Both the position numbers and the translations under genes were made by a program. The notes below the pieces were generated by a model, which was not told the origin of the DNA, did no database searches, and worked only from the letters and a program-made list of their open reading frames with translations. Positions 26,834-40,809 of a DNA stretch of 64,000 bases are shown here, piece by piece. Source of the DNA: Ecdyonurus torrentis (Eukaryota > Arthropoda > Insecta > Ephemeroptera > Heptageniidae); the NCBI GenBank assembly GCA_949318235.1, contig OX439131.1, positions 6,094,579 to 6,158,578 on the forward strand, given 5' to 3'. Every line of letters begins with the position of its first letter. Within the stretch, counting starts at the first letter, position 1.

Positions 26834-28148
26834 TCACAATATAATAATATACAAAACAGTATGAGTGTTTGCGTTTAAATTGCGATGTTAACTTGTTTCA
26901 AAAACATCTGCAATAGAAATTACTTCAATCACACCAGCTGTACGTAATTTCATCAAAGTATGGAAGCCAACATGAAATAAAAGTTTTATTATAGTGAAAC
27001 TTTTAATGACTTGTACGTACATGCATTAAAATTGTTGCACTAAAAATTTTGTTTATTGTTAAAATTTAGTTAAAAAAAAAAAAAAATCGCAATTTTTTAA
27101 AAGTAAGTCTATCAAATTATTGTCTGTAAAAAAATTCAGGACTTTTTTAATCACTGACAAGTAAGACCAAAAGTAGGAACCATTAATATTAATATCCACT
27201 ATAAATTATGAGTTCAATATCAAATATGTATTTTAAAGACACCCTTCTTTAAGCTGAACAAGAGTACGCTTTATTTTACAAATCAAGAGATGGTTCTTGC
27301 AAAAATTACATAAATTTGTCGCCGTAGACAAGTATGGATAAATGTAACTTATGCAAACATCACAACTTTTTTTTTTACTGGATGAAACTGGCGTCGAGAT
27401 TTAAAAAAAAATTGCGTACAGTTATTTAGCGTTTTCTTACATGGGTGGGTACATTTGAGTCTCGGTTAAAAATTAGCATCAAATTTGAAAGTCCAATTTT
27501 TGTGTTTCATAATTTTAAATCACTTAAAGTGTACCATTCAAGTTCTTTATAATATGTACGTTCAGAATCGTATCAATTTCAATTCTCATTTCGCTGTCTA
27601 TTCTTTAACGTATTTAAATTGTAGGACAAATAAATAATTGAAATAAAAATGTTTTAAATTGATTTTTGTTTTAATTCATGCAGGTTATTTTTTTATAGTA
27701 CATATTGATATATTTTATTTATAAAAAAATATCATTACAAGATAACACGAGCTAATTAAATGTAATAAAATCTTTAAGAATCTAAAGAATTTTAAATAAC
27801 TAAAATACTATATAACTAAATTTATTAACAAACTTCATCTTTGATAATTTTTAATCTACTAATTCAGATTTTAATCAGATTAGAAAATTTCTTTGTGAGT
27901 TACTAAGATTTCTTAATAAAATTCTTCAAGTTGAGTTTTGACAAGCTCCTTGCACGTTGCGTCCTTTCCAATTTCTTCTCAGCACATTCTTTGTTAATCA
28001 GCACGTGTTTCAATCTGGATAATTTTAACATAACTCGCTGTACGAGACGGAAAAAAAAACACTCTCTGTAGGTTATTAAATTTTAACGAAAAGACTAATT
28101 ACAAATTTTCTTAGAAGTAATATGAAATGTTGTTATTTTACTTTTTTC

Positions 28149-28281
<133 letters not shown>

Positions 28282-30526
28282 TACTTATTAAAGAGTGTAC
28301 AAAAATAAGACAATTAATTGTATTGTGTGCTAACAAGTGAACTATAACTCGTATACTATTCTCGAAGCACAGAATAATGTTTAGCTCTTATAACTGCTCC
28401 ATCACGCAAAATAACTCAAAAGTATGAGCATATTTTGCATAACACTTTAACCGTTACTTATCCATTCAAAGGCTTATTTTATTATTATATGTTTGTAAAT
28501 ATTTCGTTTTTATGCTAATCGATTTAACACATAAAAAGTATTAAAAATAGATATTTTTTAAATAACAATACTGACTTTAATAATCATGAGCTAATTATTA
28601 ATAAATAAATAAAAAAAGGTTGAACTTGTGTAAATATGTTTTACATTTCATTATTTTCTGTTTAAAACCGGAAAGAAAATATTTTGGATGTTGGAATAAA
28701 TTCAAGCCTTTAAATTTTATTATTTAGTAAAACAACACTATTGTTTAAATTAACTATTAAACTATTCGATTATCTTCACATATAATTAATAAAATGACCA
28801 AAAAATATTAATACATCAAAATGTCATATAACAATATTGCAAGTTTTTATGTAAGCTAGATGAACAGACTATTAAAATCTCTTAAACGTTATTACAAAGA
28901 CCATTATTCATTCATATTGAACATTGATTTTATCATTAGTGATTGTGGGATGTGCATATAATGAAGTCAACATAATATATGCAGGGATGTATCAATCAAA
29001 AAGTACTTAAAATTGAAAGCTTTCATAAAACGATGCGGCATATTGCAGTCAGTAACTCTATAATTGCTAATGTGACATATTGTCTCAACTTTTTATACAG
29101 AAAATCAAATCATGCGCAAATTAGATTGAAGTATAAAATTTGTTATTTTTTTCCTTTAATGAATGAAAAAACATACACGCTACAATCTGTATTAATGTAA
29201 TAACTCAAATCCCCCTACCCCCAAATATTAAGTGTTTTCCATGCAAGGAATTTTGCAGTTCTATGCACATACCAAATTATTCAAATATACATTTGAAGTA
29301 CAGATACTGTGCTGAACAATTTTATTTTGATACTTTATGCACATTGGCCGATGTAAACTTACTCTTAGCATCAAAGTAGATGCCAGTTTGAAAAGAAAGA
29401 AGCTGAAAGTTGGGTTGAGATAACATGTACTATGTTGGCAGCTCCTGAAACATCTGCATAGTTTTTATTTCTTTGCAACATAATTATTATGCTATAAGAT
29501 AAAGTCACTAAACACCATGATATGAATTTTGTCTTTATGAATAAATGTATGTTGCTGAAACTTAGCAATCATAAATATTACATATTTATTTTTCACCACA
29601 AAGTATATATATAAATAAATTCGATGCTTGAACTTGAAGTGCCTTTTATAGTTTAATATTTTTTCACTTACAATGCAAGTTTACTGCTTACAAAAATGTT
29701 ATTTGATAAAATAGTACAAATGTGATTTGATGTTGATAATGCGGTTTTTAGACCTTACTTAGTGTATACTTGTTTTACGCAGGACTATGTAAATGGGTAT
29801 TCTTTTTTTTTTTTTAATTACTGAAATTTTTTTTTTATTGATCAAAAAATTATTTACAATTTACAAGCCAAGGTATAAACCTTATCGGCTTGTTCACTTA
29901 AGGTAATAATACAGGATTATTATTATTAATTTATGTATAAATAATATATATACATATATTTAATTTTGATTTTATATAATGTGGTATTTAATAAAACAAT
30001 ATAGTAAAATTTGACATCACAGTGATTGTACATTACTTCTCTTTAAAATTGTACATTGTATATTAATATTATATACCTGTGCTTTAAAAATCCGGATAAT
30101 CTTATTGTTTGGATTACGAATAAAAGCTAACCCGGGTCTATCAATGAATTACATGGATACATTTTTATTTCTAATCCAGGTTTTCATTATCTGGATTGCA
30201 AACAAGGATTAACAAAACCAGGATCACCAAATTCCAGATCCATAGTAGCAAAATTTCAAAAAAAGCTACAAAATTTAAAAAAAAAAAAAAAAAAAACTAG
30301 AGGAAGAGTTCCAAAAATCGCATTGGATCCGGTCAGCATTTTCGTACTCTTCCGGATTCCTTTAATCCGGATGTAAAACGGAAGAAAATTTAGATAATGA
30401 ATAACAAAAAATGGATTTGATTTGACAGCACTTTAGTTCATATAGTACTGTGAGTGTGGCATTTAAATTCCAGAGCTACGTTTTATCCAGTTATGTTTTA
30501 TGTGACCTGATATTCAAATTGATCCA

Positions 30527-30659
<133 letters not shown>

Positions 30660-32728
30660 AAAATGTTTTTAATCTCACAAAATACCACATTTCATGTACC
30701 AACTTAAGTGCACTTTATTTATGAAAGTCATAATTTATATTTCTTTCATTGTAATAAAAAAAAAATGTAATATATATATTTTTTGTATTAAATGCATGCA
30801 AACTGACACACTTAACACAGGGATGGGGGCATGCGTTATTGAACTTTATTCTTTATTACATATGGTTGAACTTATTTGATAATAAAATACACATACAAAA
30901 TAAAATCAATATCTAAAATAAGTAAAAATATATTAAATTATTTATCATAAACATAATTAATATATAATACAATTAATGAAGCTGTCATATCCAAACGTTT
31001 TAAATAAAAACTGTTATTATAATTATTAAAAATATAAATACATATTATAAAAGTTATCTTAATTAATTATAGTTTACTTAAGTACTTTGTTTAACTTTGC
31101 AGTAGAATACACTGCTTCTATCGAGATGATATGTTGTTTGTTAGACGCAGTATGTACATGGTATGTTGTATGTAGCTTTCTCACGGCGGTGAAAACAATC
31201 ACATAGTACATATATGCATCGAGTTTGGTTTGTCTGAAGCAAAACCTTAACACATGTATTGTGAACGGAGGGATAATGAGATAATTAATTTGCTATCTCA
31301 TATATATAAACTAATATTCAAACTCCGTCTCTCTGTCTCTCTCTCTCTGTGTCTCTGTCTCTTAACTTTCAAGAGGATTTTATAATGTAATAAAACGTTT
31401 CACTACTTTCCTATTTTAAGTACTCATTATTATGAAATATATTTTCATTATTACATTTTTATTTATAATCTAAAGAGTAAACGTAATTAATTGTACAAGA
31501 AACGTTGTTTGTACGTTCAAGTTCTCATTACAAACATCTTTCTTTTCAACGCGATTGTTTTTAATTGTATAAAAAGTAGGTCTTTGTCTCATTGCGATAT
31601 CACAATTATTTTACTTAATTAATGACGTCTTTGTTTATTTATTTTTTTAATATAATTCAAATTTTATATTATTTATACATTCAGTTTATTTATAATTAAT
31701 AACAAATATTTTGCGAGCATTAACTTCTTTCATTATATACCCTAGTTGCAGAATTATTAGATATATATTTTAAATATATGAAAAATCTTTAGAGATATTG
31801 AAAAATCAAACAAAAGAATATTTATTACAAATATTGATTTGATTTTAGTGCATATTAAATGAAGAGAAAATTGTAGTTATTGTCAACGTATAGGAACTTA
31901 ATATACGATTATTATTATTTGACATTTTAATATTTTCCACTTTATAATAATTGAAATTATGTTTTGTGGTTAAACTTAAACAATATTTGATGAAATATAT
32001 TTCAAACATGTGTAAAATAAATTACCCAAGGTATAGTGTTCTACTTTGAAAGAGACACTTGATTTATGCATATGTTTTTTGCATATATATCAAATCATTA
32101 AATCAAAATCAATGTCAGAAAAAATGATTTTTATATAATTGATATAATGTATCAAATATAGCAAAACTTTGTAAATTTATGGCCGTTTTCAAAATCTATC
32201 AACAATAACAGTAAATGATAAATTTTGTTGATAATACTACAAAAAATAGAACACAAAAGAAAATCTTAAATATTCCAAAAAATTATGAATTAATTTTATT
32301 TTTACCAGAATAAGTATAGTAAGAAGTAGAAGTTTCAACACAAATAAAGAGCGAGCATAAAAGTTTCTTGAGGGTTTATTTAGGACATTTATAATGCGTC
32401 TTTGTTGTGACATTAGATTTATGATAAATTAATGGAGAAGAGACGAGTGTTTTGTGTTGGGGTGGCAACCCTTGGCAAGTGTAAGAAACGCGAGAGAAAG
32501 GAAACTGACATTTCTCTCTTTCTCTTTGTGTTAAATGAGTTTTTTTTCTCTGCCTGCAAAATTATTGAATCAAGAAGTAAATTCTGTCTCTCTCTGTCTC
32601 TCATTCTTGTGCCTCATGAGCAGGTCACTATCAACCAAATACTTGAGCTCACGTTGTCAACAAAGAAAAAAAAGAGGGAGACTGAGGATTGAATAGTTAA
32701 TAACGAAATGAAAAGTTGCTGACTTTTC

Positions 32729-32760
<32 letters not shown>

Positions 32761-34159
32761 TCTTCCCATGAGAATAAAAAATTAAAAAAAGAAGGAAGAT
32801 GATATATTTTATTTTATTTCATTTCTTTAGTAAAATCTTATTTTGTGTGTGATTTTATTAAAAAATATTACACAATAGGTGAAAACATATTTTTTATTTG
32901 ATTTTTTTTATAATAAAAATAAAATATATGTCTGTCAATATTAAATACAAAAGTTAATTAATTTTAAAGAATTTTCTCTTGATCAAAAATAACGTATTAT
33001 TAAAATTATTTTTTTATCTTCTTTTATTATACAAATTTTTCTTTCACTCTTTCTCTCTTCATGAAAATTATTTTTTTTTTTTATTAAAAAATATTTTACG
33101 CGTGCTACTTATTATGTATATATCTTCTTCTTTTTTTCTTTCTCCGAAATGAAGCTATGAAAATATAATAATAATATACACAACTCTGTACGAAATGTTG
33201 TATAAATATATAGCAAATACACTAACATCAGATTTCGTATACTAAACATGAGCATGCTTTTTAATCGCTTTATTAAATCTGAAATACATCGTAAAGGTAG
33301 GAAAAAAAAAAAAAACGGCAGCAGCAGCAGCAGGCAGATGTGCGTAACAATACCGCTGTAACTTGGTATTATAATATAACAAGCCGCAGCTCGATATACA
33401 CTTTTATGTGAAATTGAGATCACGCCTACGCTTAGCTTATATAAAAAGAAAAACAAAAATTATGTTTATTTGAATTCAAAAACTTTTTCCGAAATAAGTA
33501 AGATGTAACGATGGTTTTTATGTTATAAACTATTTCTATTTATTTATATTTAGTAACATGGAGTAAGTTTTATGTTTCTAAATTTCCTTGTGTATACATT
33601 TACTTACTATATATATATATTATAAAAACATCGAAATTTTGTTGTTTATTTTTATTGCAGATTTTTACCTTTTGAAAATTTTAATATGTTTTTAGCTAAA
33701 AGTTTTAGATCAAATTTTATCAAGTAAAGTTTACTCTTGCAAGATTTTATACTCATTTTACTTTGCTCAAGTATATGCACCGATTAAAATGCTATAAAAA
33801 CATCACAGTTATTTTACTAATAGTAAGTGTTTTTAGATAATAGACACCAAGTTTTTAAGTAAAACTTAAGACAAAATTCAGTGGTATATTTTATTATTAA
33901 TACATTTCAAAATTCACTATACTAATACAAAATACAGTGCATTTTATTGCACTAAAAGAAACCATAGAAAAGAAGAAAAATAGAGTTTTGAAAACTAGTG
34001 TAGTAATCAGAGGTGAAAAAAATCATGTTAAGTTCATCCTGTGATATATTAACGTAATGTCATATGAAAGCATTGAGTTTGAGATGCGATTGCAAATTGA
34101 AATAAAATTCCTTAAATTCATTTTGCCAAACAAATAGTCCATGATATTTTAAACTATAT

Positions 34160-34734
34160 AGGGCTGTGCCCCAACCCAAATCACTTCCCTACTCCCTAGT
34201 AGGGTAAACCATTTTGAGTCAGGTACTGTTTCCCTAAAATACTCCATACAGCCGCGCGCGTCTTGTAGGGTAGCTACCCTGAACGGTGATCCTCATATTT
34301 TACGCTGCTCCTCATTTCATGTGTTTAAAACCCTGGCTTGCACGGAAAAAAAGTTCTATTTAGACGTATTGTTATTTTAGAATAAATTGGCTAAATATAT
34401 ATATACAATGTTTTTTTAAAATGTAAAGAGCTAACTGTTTTCCGCTGAAGAAATAACGTTTATTATATTATAACAAGTTACTGTTTGGACGTTTTTCAAT
34501 TCAGTTATTGATTTTTACTTAAGAGTTACATCTATGTAACTGAACAATTTGTCAAATTTATGTTTTCCGTGTAGCGTACCTAATAATTTGTATTGCGGGT
34601 CAGGAGATTGTCGCTTCTCTGTTAATGGTCTCTCTTATCAGTTCCTTAAGACTTTCTTTATCCAGATCACCCTACGGCAGCCATACTAATTAAGGAAGTC
34701 TTAGGAAGGTAAGGAAAGTTTGGTACACAGCCTA
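34160..34734. mobile_element. possible MITE with GGCTGTG-type termini
   Basis: The left end TAGGGCTGTGCCCCAA (34160-34175) is matched in inverted orientation by TTGGTACACAGCCTA (34720-34734), with one indel and two mismatches. The interior is GC-richer than the flanks. It contains the perfect hairpin CCCTACT-CCCT-AGTAGGG (34187-34204) and the perfect palindrome AGGGTAGCTACCCT (34267-34280). Inward similarity between the ends is weak and no clear target duplication was found, so the boundaries are tentative. Confidence 0.4.
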
Positions 34735-35117
34735 CCTTAAGCTAAAGATGTACAACATCAATGGTCTTGATTTGGATCGTGTGCATACGCCATGACATGA
34801 ACTTTTAGTGTTTTGTCTTAAGGCAATACATTACATTCATGTGGAGACTTAAATGCTCTAAACTGTTAAAATATTATGTCTGTATAATATCTTTGATGAG
34901 GTTAACATTCCTTCTCAACTTCCATCTATATCTTCTAACAACAGATATACGCGGGGCTATAGTATAATGATATACCTCATCCAGGTAAATTTGTACCTAA
35001 TTACAAAATAAAGGTTTTATATGACAGTTTAGAGTACAGTATACGTCTATCTTTTAGGTCAAACCTATTTTAAACATTAAATAACCAATTCAGGTAAAAG
35101 TGGGAAACATTTCAATA

Positions 35118-35284
35118 TTATTCGCATGACGCGTAAATTTGTCGCGCTTCAACGGATAAACAAAGTTGGAACAATGTAAACAGATGGAGCCGTTCATTAT
35201 GTTTTTTTCTGAAACAATATGAACGGCTCCATTTGTTTACATTGTTCTTACTTTGTTTATCAAATTTACGCGTCATGTGAATAA
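35118..35284. mobile_element. palindromic MITE flanked by TA
   Basis: Two inverted arms cover nearly the whole element. They share TTATTC.CATGACGCG, TAAATTTG, ATAAACAAAGT, AACAATGTAAACA and ATGGAGCCGTTCAT in order. The left arm carries a 14-bp extra segment (TCGCGCTTCAACGG). The loop is short, about 35195-35207. TA lies immediately outside each end (35116-35117 and 35285-35286), which would fit a TA-target (Tc1/mariner-like) family. TA is common in this DNA, so that assignment is weak. The arms differ by only a few substitutions, so the copy is fairly young. Confidence 0.65.
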
Positions 35285-35452
35285 TACTTTACCTGCAAAT
35301 AAGACTCGTAGTAACGTCATTGCTTAATTGTTTCATACTGCGTTTTTAGTGGACAGAAAAAAATGAAGTGACGTCATATCTATATTGTATCACTACGTAA
35401 ATTAAAATATAGAATTTAAACATTTGCAGCACTAGTGGTGCCTAACCTGGAT

Positions 35453-35460
35453 GTAATATT
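35453..35460. repeat. target site duplication GTAATATT, left copy
   Basis: A perfect 8-bp direct repeat of 35922-35929, at the outer edge of the MITE. Confidence 0.8.
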
Positions 35461-35921
35461 TAGTCTTGTAGTCGTTTAATGCAAGTCGTTAACGTTAAGT
35501 TAACTGGTTATTTCTATAATATAGATTAACGACATTGAAAAAAGTAACGTTATAGTTATACAGTACAGTAGATTGACAAAAATTTATGTTAACATTCCGA
35601 TAACTATAAACGTTACTTTTTGAAAGTAATTTTTACTTTATACTGAGCAAAAAAATAATACCTAAACAAATAGCTGTTTATTTACAAATAAGTAAATATA
35701 AGTAAAATATTAACTTCCTTCATAAATAATTAAATTTACGAATGAGTCATGAAAATACATAGCGCATAAAAAATCTTCTAACGTTATAGTTAATGATAAT
35801 TAAAGTTAACGTTATAGTTGGGGCAAATTAGAGTTAACGTTAAAGTTATAGTCCCTGTCCCTATAATGAAATTAACCTAACGTTAACGTTATAGAAAATT
35901 TAGGTAACGACTACAAGACTG
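35461..35921. mobile_element. hAT-type non-autonomous element (MITE)
   Basis: The 461-bp element has terminal inverted repeats: TAGTCTTGTAGTCGTT at the left, and AACGACTACAAGACTG at the right. They are complementary except for the outermost base, where C is expected and T is found on the left. Perfect 8-bp direct repeats GTAATATT flank it, as is typical of hAT superfamily insertions. It has no ORF of useful size. The interior is rich in GTTAACGTTA and AACGTTATAG motifs in both orientations (for example near 35488, 35808, 35832 and 35879), giving strong self-complementarity. A hAT transposase supplied elsewhere would be needed for mobility. Confidence 0.8.
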
Positions 35922-35929
35922 GTAATATT
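35922..35929. repeat. target site duplication GTAATATT, right copy
   Basis: Matches 35453-35460 exactly. Confidence 0.8.
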
Positions 35930-36555
35930 ATCGTTTATATTATTTTTATATATTTTTTTTTTATGAGGTAGTATTTTCTTATTGTAAGAGGTTTTTTCTT
36001 TCTTGAGTATAGTTCAACATCTTATAAGCTCTTGCACAGTCATGTTCGTTAACCTACATCAAAATTGTCAGTGGAGGCGTATTTACTAAAGTATGCACTG
36101 GATACTTTGTTATAATGTGTAACATTCAGTAATGTAAAATTTATTTAGATACTTTTAGAAATGCATTGAGCACGAAAAAAATCATCTCAATAAATGAAAA
36201 AGACAAGTAAGTTTATTTTTTCAAAACATAAAAAAAAAGTATACTAGAAAGAAAGTAATTGTTTATGTTCGTCTCTATGGTTACCATGGTTACAGTCAAA
36301 CATTGAGATGACAGTCAGTTGAACATAGCGTGATTTACAACTTCCGTCGACATATTCAGTTCCGTCTTACTCTGTCCGACTTGTGGCGCGACCCAAAATA
36401 TTGGCGCAGCAAAAATAATAATATACTCTGCGTCAACGTTTTAAATTGTCAAAATTTAATAATATATTGTTTTTGTAATCGTATTTTTAGTGGTACATTG
36501 TGGCAATAATATTTATATACAACAATATCGTCATGGAAATCAATTTACAATATGA

Positions 36556-36561
<6 letters not shown>

Positions 36562-36638
<77 letters not shown>
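36562..36638 (+). repeat. (GA)n microsatellite
   Basis: About 77 bp of pure GA. Confidence 0.97.
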
Positions 36639-36642
<4 letters not shown>

Positions 36643-37957
36643 TTACGATTCATTTCAACTAAAGCATGAAAACGTATAAAAATATTTATAAAAACAATTT
36701 CATTATGTAAAATGATTTTACAGTTTTAAATAAAAAAAAAAACGAAAAAAACAAAAAACAAACAAAAAAAAAAAAAAAAAAAACTGAACATTATTACCAT
36801 TAATAACAACATTAAAATGTTACTAAGAAATAAGGCAAAAATCCATATTTTTTTATGCATTGACCATTGAAATTTAATACAGAAGTTTTACCACTAAATT
36901 TAAAGCATATATATTATTTTTTTAATAAAGTTAGAGTCTCACCTCTAGTATTTTTATAATAACCTATGGATATTTATTTTATTACAGAAAAACAAATTCT
37001 ATAAAATTCCCTTTTAGCACAAAGTATAAAAACTGTTTATTTTTGTGTCAATTCGTATACAAATTGTATGAATTTTAACTTTTACTATTTAGTAACTACA
37101 TTTCAAAAAGATTGTAATAAAAAATAGTATAAACTTTGTAATAGAGTAGTATGTGTAAACCAAAAGTTTATCTGAGCATATTTGCACTAGCTTGACTTTC
37201 ATCTCAATAAACAGCTATTAGATATCTCTAAGTAGATCTAAAATTACGATAAATATTTCCGCTTAAATGTAACTTTTAACATCTATAAGTTATAATGTTG
37301 ACTTTTATTTATTTATTTGATAGACTTAAAAATTATTAAAAATTTCAATTATTTTACTTTATAATAAAAAAACGCTTATTTGCAGTTTAATGAAAACCCA
37401 ACAAATTATTTACCAAGAGAGGTAAAAAAAAAAATTAAAAAAAAAAATCATATATTTGTATACATCTTTTTAAACTAAATTATATTCCACTTTATAGCTA
37501 CACTTTTATATATTGAAACATGAAGTTCTATCTTCTTTAAAAATGAGTTAACAATAAAAAAATGTAAATTCAACACATATATAAACCCAATATTGTATAA
37601 TTTACATTGTTTTAACTAACTTTGTTAATTTCCTTACACACATATACATACAGCAAGCAAAACGTGTCGATAAAGCTTGGCTTCATTTATTTGATTTGAT
37701 TTTTTTTAATCAATGAATGCAATTATTTTTCAAATCTCGGTTTATAAAAAATTTAAGTATTTTCTTTCATTGATTTTATTTTTTATGAAAAAGGAAATAA
37801 TATTTATAGAAATGTGGATAGCATGTGAAAAAAATACTATTGGTTAGTTACTTGTCTTTCGATTGAGTGATTTAGCTTGATCAGTATGGATGAGACGGCA
37901 GATGCGTTCTCTTTTTTCCTTACTGATGAGTCTGCTCTCCTTTTTCTTTCTTTCTTT

Positions 37958-37959
<2 letters not shown>

Positions 37960-38008
<49 letters not shown>
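37960..38008 (+). repeat. (CT)n microsatellite
   Basis: About 49 bp of CT, preceded by the TTTC-rich pyrimidine run of 37930-37957. It is paired with the similar CT array at 38096-38143. Confidence 0.96.
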
Positions 38009-38010
<2 letters not shown>

Positions 38011-38093
38011 CTGCTAAGTTTCCCGGTATGATACAAAACCTCAGCACGGCCCGCGGAAATACATGGTAATTAGCTCTCTTACCGCGGACTCAT

Positions 38094-38095
<2 letters not shown>

Positions 38096-38143
<48 letters not shown>
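38096..38143 (+). repeat. (CT)n microsatellite
   Basis: About 48 bp of CT. The 87-bp unique stretch between this and the previous array has two CCGCGG palindromes. Confidence 0.96.
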
Positions 38144-38145
<2 letters not shown>

Positions 38146-38679
38146 CACATGTATAAGATATGATACGTTACAAGTAGAGATATATGGTAAACATGAAATC
38201 CACTTCTCTGCCACTTCCTGGTTATCATTTACGTAATTTACAAACATACTCAACAGTTTTTGTTATTATTTTTATTTATTTTTACTTATTTCAAATGCAC
38301 GAGGTGGATAACTTTAGAAATGAAAATTTATGTATATAAAAAGAATGTTGTTCATTTTTTTTTCGCTGAAATAACCACTTTAATATTTTATTTTATATCA
38401 TAACCACAGTAAATAATTTTTATAAGATATATAATATAAATATGTAATAAAAAATGACGTTTATAGAAATTTTTTTCTTTGAAATTTTTATGTGATGTCA
38501 TATTACTAAATATTATCACAAAGTCTTAAACTTTTCTACTCAAAAAAAAATCTACTTTTTTTTTTTTTTTTTTTTTTTTTGAAAGGCAGGTTTGGAGATA
38601 AGTCGTAGGAAGCCACATGTCATAAGCTGGATAATCAAACTTTTTCATTTTTTAAATGATCGAGTTTTTTTCCCTCCTG

Positions 38680-38711
<32 letters not shown>

Positions 38712-38908
38712 TTCCAACCCCCTATTATGATGAGCTCCTGAGAGGTACGCAAGCAGTATTGCACGTCATCAGTCGGGACGTTCTCTCCCTCTCTCTCTCT
38801 CATTGGAAAATCTAGCTGCCTCGTCAGTTTTCCATTCTGCTGGAATGAATGAGGATTTGCCTTTTGTTAAGAAAAGAACACACCATTTTTTTATTATTAT
38901 CTTTATAT

Positions 38909-39016
<108 letters not shown>

Positions 39017-40434
39017 AAGTTTTTCTCCTTCAACTTCTCTTGTCATTGTAATATTAAGTAAAAATGTTACTATTACGTCACTTTCAGATAAGATGTATTG
39101 TATAGTTCAATATTTGTCATGAAATTATTTATAAATACAGTAATACAAAATTAATATAATAAAAAAAATATGTAAAAGAAATTCAACGTTAGTATTTATT
39201 TGTCAGAATTTTACTGAGCTTTTTTTAATGATGATTTTTGTATAATGATTTAAAGGTTGATGATTTAACGGTGTATTCTATTAAAGGTTTTCCAATTTTA
39301 TTTTCCACTATTTTATTCTTCAAATTTATATGAGTCACTTTTATTGTTATTTTTAAGTAGTTCTTGCTATAACAAAACAAAAAACAGACATTGAATAGGT
39401 ATCATTATTTGAGGATTTTTAAAAATTTATAACAAAAGCATAATTTTTTCATAAATTCTTTGGTAAGTTTTTTCCTTGTTCCCCTGTTTAAAATCTAATG
39501 GTACAAATTAATGTTTATAACTTAATATGATACTCTATGTATTTAAATATTGAAAATAGTTTTATCTATTATTTGCTACGTACGTACGTTTTTGGTTCAA
39601 ATAAAGACTTTAACCCTTACAACATATTATACTGCCTAGGAAAGTTACATATTTTTATGATATAGTTTTAACAACGAACTAAAGTGCAGGTACAAAATTC
39701 TAATTTTAACATGCGGCAAAACAAAGAGAGGAACAAAGAAACCTCTTTTCTTCTTGGTTTGCAAATTTTGCATTTTATGATAAAATTTAACACATTAAAT
39801 TTGTATCAAATTTTATACATTATAATAAATTTCTGTGAGAATTTAGTCTGTAAGTTTTGTATTTTCCTAATTATTACTTCTATATCTAACTTTTGCATTG
39901 ATGGCTAGTGACACCGCATGAAACTACTGTATACTTTTTTAATTTGACACGTATCAAATGTAAACTTATTGTTAAAAACAAAAAGGGTACCACCTGCTTT
40001 GAGTGAGATGATATACACCTAATTATATATTATATCTTGTCTAGCTTCCTCTAGTCTATACCACTTTCAGGGTATTTTCAGTCACTCAAATTTGCAGTAG
40101 ATTTAGTTCATTGGTCCAACTATACTTTATAAAGAAAGAATAAAAAATATTAAATTAGTTATATGAATAATATATACATATATATTTTTAATATCAAAGA
40201 AATGGATCAATTAGTCAATATTATTTAAAAAATAATAATAATAAAAAAACGAGGTTGGTTGAAGATAACTGCCAATGGTCAATAAAATTTTATAGAGTTT
40301 TCTAACTTTTAATAATCGTAATATATACACATAATATATAATTTACATCTTATGTTATTTAATAGTTGTTTAATCTTAAGTAAACGTATTATTTAATAAT
40401 AATATTAATATTGTGATTGTAATTATACAATCTT

Positions 40435-40471
40435 TCATGGGGTATACAGAAGAGAAGCTAATACCCCATGA
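40435..40471. other. 11-bp perfect hairpin
   Basis: TCATGGGGTAT (40435-40445) and ATACCCCATGA (40461-40471) are perfect reverse complements around a 15-base loop. The function is unknown; it may be the end of a mobile element or a structured RNA. Confidence 0.7.
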
Positions 40472-40809
40472 GGTTACTGGAAAAGACTCTGAGAATCCAT
40501 ACACATTTTGTGTCCAGTCAACCTTGGTTGCAAATTGTTCTTGTGTTATCTAGGGCTCTTATATTTACCTAGTCTACAGCAAGTTTGGTTATAGGTGATG
40601 ATGAATGTATAGGCAGGAAATATGAGTGAAATGGTGAACCGTCCCGAGATTCTCTCTATTGCGTGATGTAGGGTCACTACTGCCTACATCAGGACGATCG
40701 GAGACATGCATACACACCTCTCCTACCGATGACTCATGACACAATAGCACACGCATCAACCTCATATGCAAAGATCACAAGTGCACTCCGCCAGCACTTT
40801 GTATTAATA

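Noticed and set aside
33640..33700. Good-looking acceptor TTTTTATTGCAG at 33651-33660
   Set aside because: The following sequence is AT-rich and no open frame with a plausible donor follows.
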